Position numbers and translations under genes: made by a program
Shown here: one piece after another, positions 6,717-15,779 of the stretch
Numbering within the stretch: the first letter of the stretch is position 1
How the letters are laid out: every line of letters begins with the position of its first letter
Assembly (NCBI GenBank): GCA_045595795.1
Contig: JAZOBC010000068.1
Coordinates: 1 to 28,007 of the forward strand
Length of the DNA stretch: 28,007 nucleotides
Source of the DNA: UMGS755 sp045595795
GTDB lineage: Bacteria; Bacillota; Clostridia; UBA1381; UBA9506
Direction of reading: 5' to 3'
The notes under the pieces: model-generated
Database searches by the model: none
The model's input: the letters and a program-made list of their open reading frames with translations, nothing else
Told to the model about the DNA's origin: nothing

Positions 6717-8863
6717 TTCTGCAAAAGATTGAAATTGAACAGTTTGGCGGCTTGAAGGATTATGTCCTGGAGCTTTCTGAAGGTGCCTGGTATTTACATG
6801 GGGAAAATGAAGTTGGAAAAAGCACCTTATGTGCCTTTATTGCTGCAATGTTTTATGGCTTGCCTGCCAAGGTGCGTGGTGCCGGTGTTAAGGGAGACAG
6901 CCGTAACCTGTATATGCCATGGGGCGAAAACTATATGGCAGGCAATTTATATTTTAAAGCAGACGGTCAGGAATATGTGCTTTCACGTCGATTTGGACAA
7001 ACGGCAAAAGGGGATCGCTGCAGTCTGCGTTCTGCAACAGACTGGCAAGAAATTCCCATTGACAAAGACGAGATTGGACGCCGTTTTTTAGGTGTAGGTG
7101 AGGATGCATTCCGAAAAACCTTGTTTATCAGCCAGTTGGGGGCTGCTTTTGAAAAGGGAAAAGAAGACGAGCTGATGGAACGGCTTTCTAATTTAGAACA
7201 TACGGGAGATGAAGATGCTTCCCTGCAAGTAGCACTTCGCGAACTGGAACGAGCGCGCTATGAGCTTGTATCGAAAACCGGCAGGGGCGGCACTTTAACA
7301 CAGTTGGAAGCAGAAATAGAAACGCTTAACCATGAACTTTCTGAGGCGAAGCAGAGGCATCTGTCGTTTCAATCTCTGTTAGCGGAGATTCAGACGAAGA
7401 CAGCCGAAAAAGAGTCGACAGAACAAGAACTTGTAAAGCTTGATTCTGAGCGCGTGCGGGCGGCGGCATATGCAGCCTATCTGCAACGAGAAAAAGAGAG
7501 AAAAAGTGCTGAGGAACTTGCAAAGCAACTTAAGCAGGAGCAAGATGCTTTATCATCAGCCGAGGAAACGCTTACCCAGCTTAGTAGCCGGCAAGCAAAC
7601 TATGAACCGATTCTTTCGCTGGAAGCCGACAGCGTTTTACGATTGGCGGAAAAAGAAGCAGCTTGCACAAACCTTACAAAGCGTCTTGAGGAACGTGATC
7701 AGGTTCAGCAGGAGATTTCGGAGCTTAAAAATCAGATGGAATCCATGATGTGCTTGCAAAAGGGGAAATATCATCTGTTGGGTGGGATTCTCGGTGCTGC
7801 TTTGCTTGTCATAGCGATCGTCTTAGGTATTTTCGTTTCTCCATTCTTATTTGCGTTGGCAATTCTTGCGCCGGTGGCGTTTTTCGCAATGCAAAGGTCT
7901 AACGCAAATCAAACAGAAAGCCTGACCTTGCGAGCGAGGATAGAAGAAAAACAAGGCGTTTTGGAGAGACTGACAGCCGAGAATATAGAAGAAAGTCTTT
8001 CGAAACTTCAAAAAGAACTTTTTGAGGTGCTCACCAAAACGCACACACAAAGCCTTAACGAACTGGCAGAAAAAGCTGAGGAGGCAAAGACAATTCTGCA
8101 CCGTAAGGAGGCGACAGAACAAGAAATTTGTCGTTTGAAGGAACGCGTAGCGGCTTTAGAACAGTCTCTGCAGGCTCAGCCGACAACGGAAGAAACACCT
8201 ATTACATATGAAGGTTTACCGCTTGAGGCTTTAGATGAACTTCGCGAGAAACTGCGCGCGAGTCAAATGGAGCGTGAGCGACTGTTGGCGCAACTGAATG
8301 CCAAAGCTGAAACCGGATTTTCCGGCGTTCGCAGCATCAGTGTGATAGAAAGTGAAATTGCTCAAAAGAAAGAACGCCACGGGGAACTATCCCAAACATA
8401 CCGTGCAATCACCTTAGCGCAGACTGCGTTAGAACAGTGTGCTGAGGAACTGAAAAATAATTTTGCACCTGCACTCAATGAACAGTCGGGGGCGCTGGTA
8501 TCGGCACTCACCGGTGGACGGTATCGGGAAGTCAAGGTAACAGATTCCTATCAAATGATGCTCAAAACCGGGACAGGTAGTGAAATTGTGCCATCGGAAT
8601 ATGTCAGTGCAGGCACCTTTGATTTGCTTTATTTTGCGCTGCGCTTAGCGGTTCTTAGGACGTTATATGACGAAATACCCCTGCTGATTCTTGACGATAC
8701 TTTTATTCAATTGGATTCTCAGAGGCAGCAGGCGGCGTTTGCGACGCTTCAATCTGAAAATGTGGGACAAGTCATATATTTTTCCTGTCATCAGCCGCCA
8801 TCGGCGTGGCAGCAGAACCATATAAAAGAGTTAAAAAATACCATTCATCATACGGGATTATAA
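6713..8863 (+). CDS. yhaN: YhaN-like SMC/Rad50-type ATPase with central membrane hairpin
   Basis: The protein is 716 aa with the head-coil-head layout of Rad50/SbcC ATPases. Walker A GENEVGKST is at residues 30-38, long charged coiled coils run from ~180-345 and ~395-590, and an ABC-type signature (SAGTFDLLYFALRLA) precedes Walker B (IPLLILDDTF) near the C-terminus. Two hydrophobic segments at about 353-393 interrupt the coiled coil where Rad50 has its zinc hook, and no CxxC hook is seen. This agrees with YhaN proteins and suggests membrane tethering. It overlaps the YhaO-like gene by 4 bp, so the two are translationally coupled and presumably form one complex. YhaN is shorter than E. coli SbcC, and the partner is YhaO-like rather than classical SbcD. 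Confidence 0.87.
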   Translation: MILQKIEIEQFGGLKDYVLELSEGAWYLHGENEVGKSTLCAFIAAMFYGLPAKVRGAGVKGDSRNLYMPWGENYMAGNLYFKADGQEYVLSRRFGQTAKGDRCSLRSATDWQEIPIDKDEIGRRFLGVGEDAFRKTLFISQLGAAFEKGKEDELMERLSNLEHTGDEDASLQVALRELERARYELVSKTGRGGTLTQLEAEIETLNHELSEAKQRHLSFQSLLAEIQTKTAEKESTEQELVKLDSERVRAAAYAAYLQREKERKSAEELAKQLKQEQDALSSAEETLTQLSSRQANYEPILSLEADSVLRLAEKEAACTNLTKRLEERDQVQQEISELKNQMESMMCLQKGKYHLLGGILGAALLVIAIVLGIFVSPFLFALAILAPVAFFAMQRSNANQTESLTLRARIEEKQGVLERLTAENIEESLSKLQKELFEVLTKTHTQSLNELAEKAEEAKTILHRKEATEQEICRLKERVAALEQSLQAQPTTEETPITYEGLPLEALDELREKLRASQMERERLLAQLNAKAETGFSGVRSISVIESEIAQKKERHGELSQTYRAITLAQTALEQCAEELKNNFAPALNEQSGALVSALTGGRYREVKVTDSYQMMLKTGTGSEIVPSEYVSAGTFDLLYFALRLAVLRTLYDEIPLLILDDTFIQLDSQRQQAAFATLQSENVGQVIYFSCHQPPSAWQQNHIKELKNTIHHTGL

Positions 8864-8876
8864 GGAGGAACTTTTT

Positions 8877-10154
8877 ATGAAAGACTTACAAAAAGAAACC
8901 ATTTGCATACAGGGAGGCTATCAGCCCAAAAATGGCGAGCCGAGAGTGTTGCCCATTTACCAGAGCACCACATATAAATATGATTCTGCCGAACATTTAG
9001 GCAAACTGTTTGACCTGCAGGCACCGGGACATATGTATACCCGTATCTCCAACCCCACGGTTGAGGCAGTGGAAAGCAAACTGGCTGCTTTAGAGGGCGG
9101 CGTGGGTGCGTTGTGCTTGTCTTCCGGTCAGGCAGCTAACTTGTTTTCTATTTTAAACATTGCCAGAAGTGGCGACAACTTTTTGAGCATTTCTTCCATT
9201 TATGGTGGTACGGTGAATCTGTTTGCCGTAACTATGGAGAAGATGGGCATTGAGGTGCGGTTTATCCGTCCCGGTGCAACCAATGAAGAAATTGATGCGC
9301 TGTTTGACGACAGAACCCGTGCTGTGTTTGGTGAAACAGTGGCAAATCCTGCTTTGGATGTTCTGGATATTCGCCGTTTTGCAGATGTTGCTCATCAGCA
9401 TGGTGTGCCTTTGATTGTAGATAACACATTCCCTACACCCATTTTGTGCCGACCCTTTGAATTTGGTGCTGACATCGTCACCCATTCCACCACTAAGTAT
9501 ATGGACGGTCATGCACAGACGGTTGGTGGCGTAATTATTGACAGTGGTAAATTCGATTGGGAAAAGGGCGGTAAATATCCTGAACTGACAGAGCCGGACG
9601 AATCCTATCACGGTGTTGTATATACCCGCGATTTCGGCGAGGCGGCTTATATCACCAAAGCACGTGTACAACTTTTGCGTGATGTCGGTGCGGCTCCCAG
9701 CCCTATGGCGGCTTATCTTTTGAATTTGGGCCTTGAAACATTGCACCTGAGAATGGAACGCCATTGCGAAAATGCACAAAAGGTTGCAGAATTTTTAGAA
9801 AAGCATGAAAAGGTATCTTGGGTGAATTATCCCACACTTCCCGGTAACAGCCAATATGAGCTCGCCAAAACGTATTTACCAAATGGCGTGTGTGGCGTTA
9901 TTTCATTTGGTGTGAAAGGCGGCAGAGATGCGGCTGTTCGCTTTATGGATAGTCTGAAGCTGGCTGCCATCGTGGTGCATGTAGCCGATGCCAGAACCTG
10001 CGTTCTGCACCCTGCCAGCACAACGCATCGTCAGCTTACAGATCAGCAGCTTGTTGATGCCGGTATTGGCGCCGACCTGATTCGCATGAGTGTCGGTATT
10101 GAACATGCTGATAATATTATTGCAGACATCAGTCAAGCATTAGAACAGGCATAA
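8877..10154 (+). CDS. metY: O-acetylhomoserine sulfhydrylase-type PLP enzyme
   Basis: This 425-aa enzyme belongs to the Cys/Met-metabolism PLP family, and its length fits MetY. MetY makes homocysteine from O-acetylhomoserine and sulfide in the cytosol. Visible signs are YTRISNPT (57-64), the SSGQAANLF cofactor-binding loop (82-90), VDNTFPTP around Asp182 and the Schiff-base Lys207 in THSTTKYMDGH. The NYPTLPG and HPASTTHRQL motifs follow. The last two are typical of sulfhydrylases, but a methionine gamma-lyase or related lyase cannot be excluded without alignment. An AAGGAGG site precedes the ATG, and the gene begins 13 nt after yhaN, so it is likely cotranscribed. No SAM or T-box riboswitch precedes it, which is unusual for a methionine gene in Bacillota. 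Confidence 0.88.
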   Translation: MKDLQKETICIQGGYQPKNGEPRVLPIYQSTTYKYDSAEHLGKLFDLQAPGHMYTRISNPTVEAVESKLAALEGGVGALCLSSGQAANLFSILNIARSGDNFLSISSIYGGTVNLFAVTMEKMGIEVRFIRPGATNEEIDALFDDRTRAVFGETVANPALDVLDIRRFADVAHQHGVPLIVDNTFPTPILCRPFEFGADIVTHSTTKYMDGHAQTVGGVIIDSGKFDWEKGGKYPELTEPDESYHGVVYTRDFGEAAYITKARVQLLRDVGAAPSPMAAYLLNLGLETLHLRMERHCENAQKVAEFLEKHEKVSWVNYPTLPGNSQYELAKTYLPNGVCGVISFGVKGGRDAAVRFMDSLKLAAIVVHVADARTCVLHPASTTHRQLTDQQLVDAGIGADLIRMSVGIEHADNIIADISQALEQA

Positions 10155-10221
10155 GGTCAGGGTTGATTCGGGGGGATATGCAATTTCTTTCACAATGAGA
10201 CAGGGAACGTTCGAAAAAGAA

Positions 10222-10250
10222 TTGAATTTTTTTCGACAATTTGATATAAT
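10222..10250 (+). promoter_or_regulatory. Sigma-A promoter for lon
   Basis: TTGAAT (10222-10227) and a perfect TATAAT (10245-10250) are 17 bp apart. A second TATAAT overlaps at 10253-10258. The expected start near 10257 leaves a leader of about 115 nt before lon. I do not see a CIRCE element or CtsR heptad repeats near it. Confidence 0.7.
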
Positions 10251-10297
10251 ATTATAATATACCTATCAAACAAGTGGTGGGATTGCAGAAAAAGAAA

Positions 10298-10332
10298 CGG
10301 TAAACGCGAAGAAAAAGAAATCGCTTTTACCG
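10298..10332 (+). promoter_or_regulatory. Inverted repeat in the lon leader
   Basis: CGGTAAACGCG (10298-10308) can pair with CGCTTTTACCG (10322-10332), with one mismatch in 11 positions and a 13-nt purine-rich loop. No T-run follows, so it is not a terminator. It lies in the predicted 5' untranslated region, 40 nt before the lon start. A role in lon control is possible but unproven. Confidence 0.45.
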
Positions 10333-10371
10333 CAGATTGAAACAAAAACCGAGTCATGTCCGGAGGTATAT

Positions 10372-12699
10372 ATGAACCAAACAACGATAAAGAAAACAGC
10401 AAGTCTGCCCATGATTATCACACGCGGACTGGTTATTTTTCCGAAAACACTGATGCATTTTGATATAGCCAGAAAACGCTCTATGCAGGCGCTTGAACAG
10501 GCCATGGTGGATAACCAGTTAGCTTTTCTTGCTATGCAAAGAGAACTGATTACGGAAGAACCTGCCTTGGAGGATGTGGAGACTGTCGGAACAGTTTGCC
10601 GCATTAAGCAGGTGGTTAAACTGCCCAACAATATGGTGCGTGTTTTGGTGGAAGGCTTATATCGTGCTAAAATCAGTGATGTAGTGAGCGAAAAACCCTA
10701 TCCGTTTGTGATGGTTGAGGAGCTTGTTTTGGAGTCTGATGATGTTTCAGATGCCCGCTATGAAGCCCTTTCCCGGCGATTGGTGGAGGAATTTCATAAT
10801 TATGCAAGCAGCAGTCACAAAGCAACGCCGGAGGCCATGATGGCTTTAGAGAGCATTGATAATCCTTCGGAATTGACCGATACGGTGGCTGCTAACATGC
10901 AGCTGAAGCTGAGTGATAAACAGAATTTATTGGAAACCGTCAGTGTAGCAGAGCGCATGGAGGAACTCATTTCCATTTTGATTCAGGAAACTGAAATCTT
11001 GAATCTGGATCAGGAAATCACCCAAAAGGTAAAGCGCCAGATTGATCAGAATCAGAAAGAATATTTTCTCAGAGAACAAATGAAGGTCATTCAAGATGAA
11101 TTAGGCGATAAAGATGGTGTCGGCCTTGAAATCAAGGAATATGAAGAAAAATTACGGGAAATCGGTGTGCCGGAAGTTGTCATGGAAAAATGTCAAAAGG
11201 AACTGGCACGACTTTCTAAAATGCAGTTTGGTAATCCTGAGGCAACCGTCATCAGAACCTATGTCAGCTGGATTTGTGATTTACCTTGGAATCGCTCTAC
11301 CAATGAAAACTTAGACTTAGACAGGGCAGCAAAAATCTTAGATAGAGATCATTTTGGCTTGACTAAGGTAAAAGAGAGAATTTTAGAATATTTAGCGGTG
11401 AAAAAGGTCACCGGAAGCTTAGCCGGACCCATTCTTTGTTTGGTGGGACCGCCGGGCGTTGGTAAAACCTCTATTGCGAAAAGTATTGCTGAAAGCCTCG
11501 GTAAAAATTATGTGCGTATTTCATTGGGTGGAATTCGTGATGAGGCGGATATTCGTGGCCACAGAAGAACCTATATTGGTTCTATGCCGGGCAGAATTAT
11601 GCAGGCAATGAAGCAGGCAGGTTCTGATAATCCGCTCATGCTGTTTGACGAAATTGATAAAATGGGTGCCGACCATCGCGGTGACCCGTCAGCGGCACTG
11701 CTTGAGGTTTTGGATAGCGAGCAGAACAGCAAGTTCAGAGATCATTTCTTAGAAGTAGACTTTGATCTTTCCAAGGTTTTGTTTGTTGCAACGGCTAATA
11801 CGTTAGATACAGTTCCCAAGCCGCTTCTTGACCGTATGGAAATTTTGGAAATTAGTGGCTATACCGCAGAAGAAAAGATGAGTATTGCCAAACGGCATTT
11901 GTTACCGAAACAGCGTGATAATCACGGTCTTACGGCTAAGAATTTCAAAGTGACTGATAAAGCGATTCGCGAAATGATTCATTCCTACACCCGTGAATCC
12001 GGCGTCAGAGGATTAGAGCGCACCATTGCCACTCTATGTCGCAAGGCTGACCTTGTAATGGCAAAGGATGAAGCAGCGGTTGTGCGCGTGTCAGATAAGA
12101 ATCTGCCTGATTATCTCGGTAAAAAGAAGTTTTCTTATGAAACCATTGGCAAACGTGACGAGGTTGGTGTTGTGACAGGTCTCGCGTGGACACAGGTGGG
12201 TGGTGATACCTTGTCGGTTGAGGTGAATGTTATGCCCGGAACCGGCAAATTGGAGTTGACAGGGCAGTTGGGTGATGTCATGCAGGAATCAGCCAAGGCG
12301 GCAGTCAGCTATGTGCGAGCCGGTAGTGAGGCCTTAGGTATTGATAGCGAATTTTATCAAAATAAAGATATTCATATTCATGTGCCCGAAGGGGCAACGC
12401 CGAAAGACGGACCGTCTGCCGGCATTACCATTGCGACGGCTTTGGTTTCAGCTCTAACGGGCAGAAGCGTGAAGCGTGATGTGGCAATGACCGGTGAAAT
12501 TACCTTGCGCGGCAGGGTGCTTGCCATTGGCGGCTTAAAAGAAAAAACTCTTGCGGCATACAGAGCCGGTATTCGAACCGTTTTGATTCCGGCTGACAAT
12601 CAAAAAGATATTGACGAATTAGAAAGCGTTGTGAAGGACAATCTGACCATTATAGCGGTTCACGGTATGGATGAAGTGCTTTCTGCTGCGTTGAATTGA
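10372..12699 (+). CDS. lon: ATP-dependent protease La (LonA)
   Basis: LonA is a cytosolic hexameric AAA+ protease that degrades misfolded and regulatory proteins. The 775-aa length is normal. Domains in order are the N-terminal substrate-binding domain (about 1-200), coiled coil, the AAA+ module with Walker A GPPGVGKT (359-366) and Walker B LMLFDEIDKM, and the C-terminal protease domain. The catalytic dyad is Ser682 in PKDGPSAG and Lys725 in GGLKEK. All key residues are present and there is no membrane anchor, so it is LonA rather than LonB. The ATG at 10372 follows a CCGGAGGT site. The gene leads a long co-directional run, with ysxC 10 nt downstream as in many Bacillota. Confidence 0.97.
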   Translation: MNQTTIKKTASLPMIITRGLVIFPKTLMHFDIARKRSMQALEQAMVDNQLAFLAMQRELITEEPALEDVETVGTVCRIKQVVKLPNNMVRVLVEGLYRAKISDVVSEKPYPFVMVEELVLESDDVSDARYEALSRRLVEEFHNYASSSHKATPEAMMALESIDNPSELTDTVAANMQLKLSDKQNLLETVSVAERMEELISILIQETEILNLDQEITQKVKRQIDQNQKEYFLREQMKVIQDELGDKDGVGLEIKEYEEKLREIGVPEVVMEKCQKELARLSKMQFGNPEATVIRTYVSWICDLPWNRSTNENLDLDRAAKILDRDHFGLTKVKERILEYLAVKKVTGSLAGPILCLVGPPGVGKTSIAKSIAESLGKNYVRISLGGIRDEADIRGHRRTYIGSMPGRIMQAMKQAGSDNPLMLFDEIDKMGADHRGDPSAALLEVLDSEQNSKFRDHFLEVDFDLSKVLFVATANTLDTVPKPLLDRMEILEISGYTAEEKMSIAKRHLLPKQRDNHGLTAKNFKVTDKAIREMIHSYTRESGVRGLERTIATLCRKADLVMAKDEAAVVRVSDKNLPDYLGKKKFSYETIGKRDEVGVVTGLAWTQVGGDTLSVEVNVMPGTGKLELTGQLGDVMQESAKAAVSYVRAGSEALGIDSEFYQNKDIHIHVPEGATPKDGPSAGITIATALVSALTGRSVKRDVAMTGEITLRGRVLAIGGLKEKTLAAYRAGIRTVLIPADNQKDIDELESVVKDNLTIIAVHGMDEVLSAALN

Positions 12700-12709
12700 G
12701 GCATTTTCT

Positions 12710-13318
12710 ATGAAAGTAAATATAAACAATGTGAATCTGATGATTTCGGCAGTGAAGCCCTCCCAGTATCCCAATACGGCCATGCCTGAAATTGCTTTGG
12801 CAGGTAGGTCCAATGTGGGAAAATCATCCTTAATCAATAAGGTTTTAAACCGCAAAAGTCTTGCCCGAGTCAGCGGAACACCCGGTAAAACGGTGACGAT
12901 TAATTTCTACAATGTAGATAATCAGCTGATGCTGGTGGACTTGCCTGGCTATGGTTATGCACAGCGTTCAAAGCATGAGGTTGAGGCTTGGGGAGACATG
13001 ATTAACCGCTATTTAGAGGGTCGTCCTCAACTTTGTCAGGTTGTGCAGCTTGTAGATTCCAGGCACAAGCCCAGCCGCGAGGATATAGCGATGCAGGAGT
13101 GGATTCAATCGTGCTGTGCTTATTCTGTGGTGTTTGCCACGAAGTGTGATAAGCTGAGCAAAACCCAACTTCAAAATAATCTGGAAATGATTACCGAGGC
13201 TCTCTCACTGCGTGACGGAGATATTTTAATTCCGTTTTCTGTGAAGCAGAATGAGAGCGTGGAATATTTTTGGGAATATGTTGAAGGCTGTGTATTAGAC
13301 GAAGAAGAGGAAGCATAA
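12710..13318 (+). CDS. ysxC: Ribosome biogenesis GTPase YsxC/EngB
   Basis: This essential-type TrmE-Era-family GTPase acts in assembly of the large ribosomal subunit. The 202-aa protein has G1 GRSNVGKSS (32-40), a G2 Thr in the RVSGTPGKT region, G3 DLPGYGYA near 76-83 and G4 TKCD. A GAGG site overlapping the lon stop lies 8 nt before the ATG, so translation is probably coupled to lon. The lon-ysxC pair is widely conserved and supports the call. The C-terminus ends in an acidic EEEEA tail. Confidence 0.95.
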   Translation: MKVNINNVNLMISAVKPSQYPNTAMPEIALAGRSNVGKSSLINKVLNRKSLARVSGTPGKTVTINFYNVDNQLMLVDLPGYGYAQRSKHEVEAWGDMINRYLEGRPQLCQVVQLVDSRHKPSREDIAMQEWIQSCCAYSVVFATKCDKLSKTQLQNNLEMITEALSLRDGDILIPFSVKQNESVEYFWEYVEGCVLDEEEEA

Positions 13319-13372
13319 TTCCAATTTGTAAAACATTTTGATGAAGCATAAAAAGTATGGAGAGTGAGTGTC

Positions 13373-13852
13373 ATGAAAAGAATTTTAGAATTGCTGGAAA
13401 AGGATGCAACCTTAACGGCAGAACAGATTGCAGTGATGTTAGATAAAACGCCAGAGGCGGTAAAGGCTCAAATTGAAGCCTACGAAAAGGATCATATCAT
13501 TGTGGGCTATAAAACCATTATTAACTGGGAAAGCACAGACTCAGAACCGGTTTCAGCCATGATAGAACTGCGCATCACCCCGCAGCGCGGTGAAGGCTTT
13601 GACGAAGTGGCAAAACGGATTTATCAATATGAGGAGGTTTCTTCTGTTTTTCTGATGTCCGGCGGTTTTGATTTGGCTGTGATGATTGAAGGAAAAAGCA
13701 TGAAAGAGGTTGCCTTGTTCGTGGCTGAAAAACTGGCTCCTATGGAGCAGGTGATCAGCACGGCAACACACTTTGTCTTAAAGAAATATAAAATAGATGG
13801 TGTGATTATCGGAGACCAGCATCAAGATAGCCGTGAGGTGATTAGACTGTGA
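13373..13852 (+). CDS. Lrp/AsnC family transcription regulator
   Basis: This 159-aa DNA-binding protein has an N-terminal winged helix (about residues 1-55: LTAEQIAVMLDKTPEAVKAQI) and a C-terminal RAM ligand-binding domain (about 62-140, with VSSVFLMSGGFDLAVMIEG). I chose the ATG at 13373 because GGAGAG lies 8 nt upstream; the in-frame GTG at 13364 sits inside that site. Its TGA overlaps the GTG of the adjacent aminotransferase. The same pair occurs in Bacillus subtilis as yugG-yugH, later named alaR-alaT, so it probably senses an amino acid, plausibly alanine, and controls its neighbour. That functional link is by synteny only. Confidence 0.88.
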   Translation: MKRILELLEKDATLTAEQIAVMLDKTPEAVKAQIEAYEKDHIIVGYKTIINWESTDSEPVSAMIELRITPQRGEGFDEVAKRIYQYEEVSSVFLMSGGFDLAVMIEGKSMKEVALFVAEKLAPMEQVISTATHFVLKKYKIDGVIIGDQHQDSREVIRL

Positions 13853-15018
13853 ATTATGATGTTCTTGTATCGGAAAAGGCAAAACAGATTCCGCCTTCCG
13901 GCATACGAAAGTTTTTTGATATTGTCAGTGAAATGAAAGATGCCATTTCTTTGGGTGTGGGCGAGCCGGACTTTGTAACTCCGTGGCATATTCGCAGCGA
14001 AGCCATATATTCCTTAGAGCGTGGCAGAACATACTATACCTCTAACGCAGGTCTGATGGAACTGCGTCAGGAACTCAGCCGCTATATGGAGCGTCGTATC
14101 AATGTGCCCTATGACCCTGCCAGTGAGATTTTGGTGACAGTAGGTGGCAGTGAAGCGATTGATTTGTGTATCCGTGCCTTGGTGAATCCGGGTGACGAGG
14201 TGCTTGTACCCGAACCGAGCTTTGTTTGCTATAAGCCTTGTGCGGTTTTGGCAGGCGCTGTGCCGGTTCCCATCGTGACAAAAAATGAAGACCGTTTTAA
14301 ACTGACTAAGGAAGCATTGCTTGCAGCAATTACGCCTAAAACTAAGTTGCTGGTTTTGCCATATCCCAACAATCCCACCGGCGGCGTTATGACACGATCT
14401 GATCTGGAGGAAATTGCCGGTGTTCTGCGTGATAAAAACATCTTTGTTTTGTCTGATGAAATTTATGGTGAACTGACCTATGGCATGAATCATACCTCTA
14501 TTGCAAGTTTGCCGGGCATGCGCGAACGAACCATCATTGTCAACGGCTTTTCAAAAAGCTATGCCATGACAGGCTGGCGTTTGGGCTGGGCAGCAGCACC
14601 GAAGGAAATTATGTCACTCATGGTGAAAATTCATCAGTATGCCATTATGTGTGCGCCCACAGCTAGCCAGTATGCGGCTGTAGAAGCAGTGAAAAATGGC
14701 GATGATGATATTGCAAGAATGCGCGAAGAATATAATTATAGAAGAAAAATTATTGTAGATGGCTTTAACAAAATGGGTCTTTCTTGTTTTGAACCGGAGG
14801 GTGCATTCTACGTATTCCCCTCTGTGCAGAGTACGGGCCTTTCTTCTGAGGAATTTGCCGAAAAACTATTGCGTCAGGAAAAGATTGCAGTTGTTCCCGG
14901 AACGGCGTTTGGCGATAGCGGTGAGGGCTTCATCCGTTGCTCTTATGCTTATAGCATTGCCAATATTCATGAAGCCTTAGAGAGAATCGACCGTTTTGTG
15001 AATGGAAAGGGAGTTTGA
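13849..15018 (+). CDS. Class I/II PLP aminotransferase (AlaT/YugH-like)
   Basis: This 389-aa fold-type I aminotransferase swaps amino groups between an amino acid and a 2-oxoacid in the cytosol. Family marks are GEPDF near residue 40, NPTGG in the LPYPNNPTGGV segment, SDEIYGEL, the PLP Schiff-base Lys236 in GFSKSYAMTGWRLGW and the C-terminal Arg in FIRCSYA that binds the substrate carboxylate. The start is GTG at 13849, overlapping the Lrp stop, with GAGG 10 nt upstream. Synteny with the Lrp gene points to alanine transaminase as in B. subtilis YugH. Aspartate or aromatic aminotransferase is possible because these groups share all the motifs seen. Confidence 0.9.
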   Translation: MNYDVLVSEKAKQIPPSGIRKFFDIVSEMKDAISLGVGEPDFVTPWHIRSEAIYSLERGRTYYTSNAGLMELRQELSRYMERRINVPYDPASEILVTVGGSEAIDLCIRALVNPGDEVLVPEPSFVCYKPCAVLAGAVPVPIVTKNEDRFKLTKEALLAAITPKTKLLVLPYPNNPTGGVMTRSDLEEIAGVLRDKNIFVLSDEIYGELTYGMNHTSIASLPGMRERTIIVNGFSKSYAMTGWRLGWAAAPKEIMSLMVKIHQYAIMCAPTASQYAAVEAVKNGDDDIARMREEYNYRRKIIVDGFNKMGLSCFEPEGAFYVFPSVQSTGLSSEEFAEKLLRQEKIAVVPGTAFGDSGEGFIRCSYAYSIANIHEALERIDRFVNGKGV

Positions 15019-15022
15019 AGCA

Positions 15023-15520
15023 GTGCCGATGAATATTGTGCTTGTGGAGCCTGTGATTCCGCAGAATACGGGTAATATTGCCAGAACCTGCCGCGCAACC
15101 GGCAGCGTGCTCCACATCGTGAAGCCTATGGGCTTTGCCATTGATGATAAAAAATTGAAACGTGCCGGTTTGGATTATTGGCATGAATTAGATATTCGGT
15201 ATTACGAAAATTTAGAGGATTTCTTTGCAAAATGTCAGGGAAACTTCTATTTCTGCTCGACTAAGGCACAAAAGCGACATTCAGATGCTAACTACCAAGA
15301 TGGAGATTATTTGGTTTTCGGTAAGGAAACCAAGGGTCTTCCTGAGTGGTTATTGCATGAGCGCTATGAATCCTGCGTCAGAATTCCCATGCTTTCGGAG
15401 ATTCGCTCACTCAATCTATCCAATGCCGTTGCCATTGTGCTCTATGAGGCACTGCGGCAGCAGGATTACGGAGATATGGAGATTAAGGGACATTTAACAC
15501 AATATGATGATATGCTCTAA
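15023..15520 (+). CDS. trmL: tRNA (cytidine(34)-2'-O)-methyltransferase TrmL
   Basis: TrmL is a SPOUT methyltransferase that adds a 2'-O-methyl group to the wobble base of leucine tRNAs. The 165-aa protein carries NIVLVEPVIPQNTGNIART at the N-terminus, FGKETKGLPEWLL and the knot motif RSLNLSNAVAIVLYEALRQ. I chose GTG at 15023 because AAGGGAG lies 9 nt upstream. ATG 15002 lies before that site and ATG 15029 is 15 nt from it. It begins 4 nt after the aminotransferase stop, so the two are likely cotranscribed. Older names are CspR and YibK. Confidence 0.92.
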   Translation: MPMNIVLVEPVIPQNTGNIARTCRATGSVLHIVKPMGFAIDDKKLKRAGLDYWHELDIRYYENLEDFFAKCQGNFYFCSTKAQKRHSDANYQDGDYLVFGKETKGLPEWLLHERYESCVRIPMLSEIRSLNLSNAVAIVLYEALRQQDYGDMEIKGHLTQYDDML

Positions 15521-15535
15521 TCGAGGAGGGCTATT

Positions 15536-15757
15536 ATGGCAGAGAAAAAAAGCTTTGAGAAAACCATGGCAGAGCTTGAACAGGTTGTGGCAGAACTGGA
15601 AACAGGTCAGCCTGATCTTGACAAGGCTCTTTTACTGTTTGAAAAAGGCATTCGGTTAACCAAGGAGTGCCAAAAAATATTAGACAAGGCAGAGCAAAAG
15701 GTTACAAGCCTGGTGCAATCTGAAAACGGCGAAATAGTAGAGACACCTTTTTCTTGA
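15536..15757 (+). CDS. xseB: Exodeoxyribonuclease VII small subunit
   Basis: XseB is the small subunit of exonuclease VII, which degrades single-stranded DNA to acid-soluble oligonucleotides. The 73-aa length is typical, as are SFEKTMAELEQVVAELETG near the N-terminus and the LFEKGIRLTKECQKILDKAEQKV helix in the second half (cited here by its start LFEKGIRL and end LDKAEQKV). GAGGAGGG precedes the ATG. It sits 22 nt before ispA, as is common. The large subunit gene xseA, which normally lies just upstream, is missing here; trmL occupies that place. XseB has no known activity alone, so xseA should be elsewhere in the genome. Confidence 0.93.
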   Translation: MAEKKSFEKTMAELEQVVAELETGQPDLDKALLLFEKGIRLTKECQKILDKAEQKVTSLVQSENGEIVETPFS

Positions 15758-15779
15758 TGCCATTCATTAGGAGGTTAAG

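Noticed and set aside
8864..8876. Riboswitch or T-box before metY
   Set aside because: The gap to yhaN is only 13 nt, too short for any such leader.
9153..9779. 208-aa open frame on the minus strand inside metY
   Set aside because: It is antisense to a fully conserved PLP enzyme, has no ribosome-binding site and resembles no family.
10155..10221. GAACGTTC as a LexA-type SOS box upstream of lon
   Set aside because: The Gram-positive box CGAAC-N4-GTTCG is not matched; the 8-bp palindrome lacks the spacer.
13326..13354. Promoter-like TTGTAA-17-TAAAAA before the Lrp gene
   Set aside because: The start would fall at about 13361, within the ribosome-binding site, leaving no usable leader.
14014..14493. 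159-aa minus-strand frame inside the aminotransferase gene
   Set aside because: Antisense shadow of a conserved gene; composition not protein-like.
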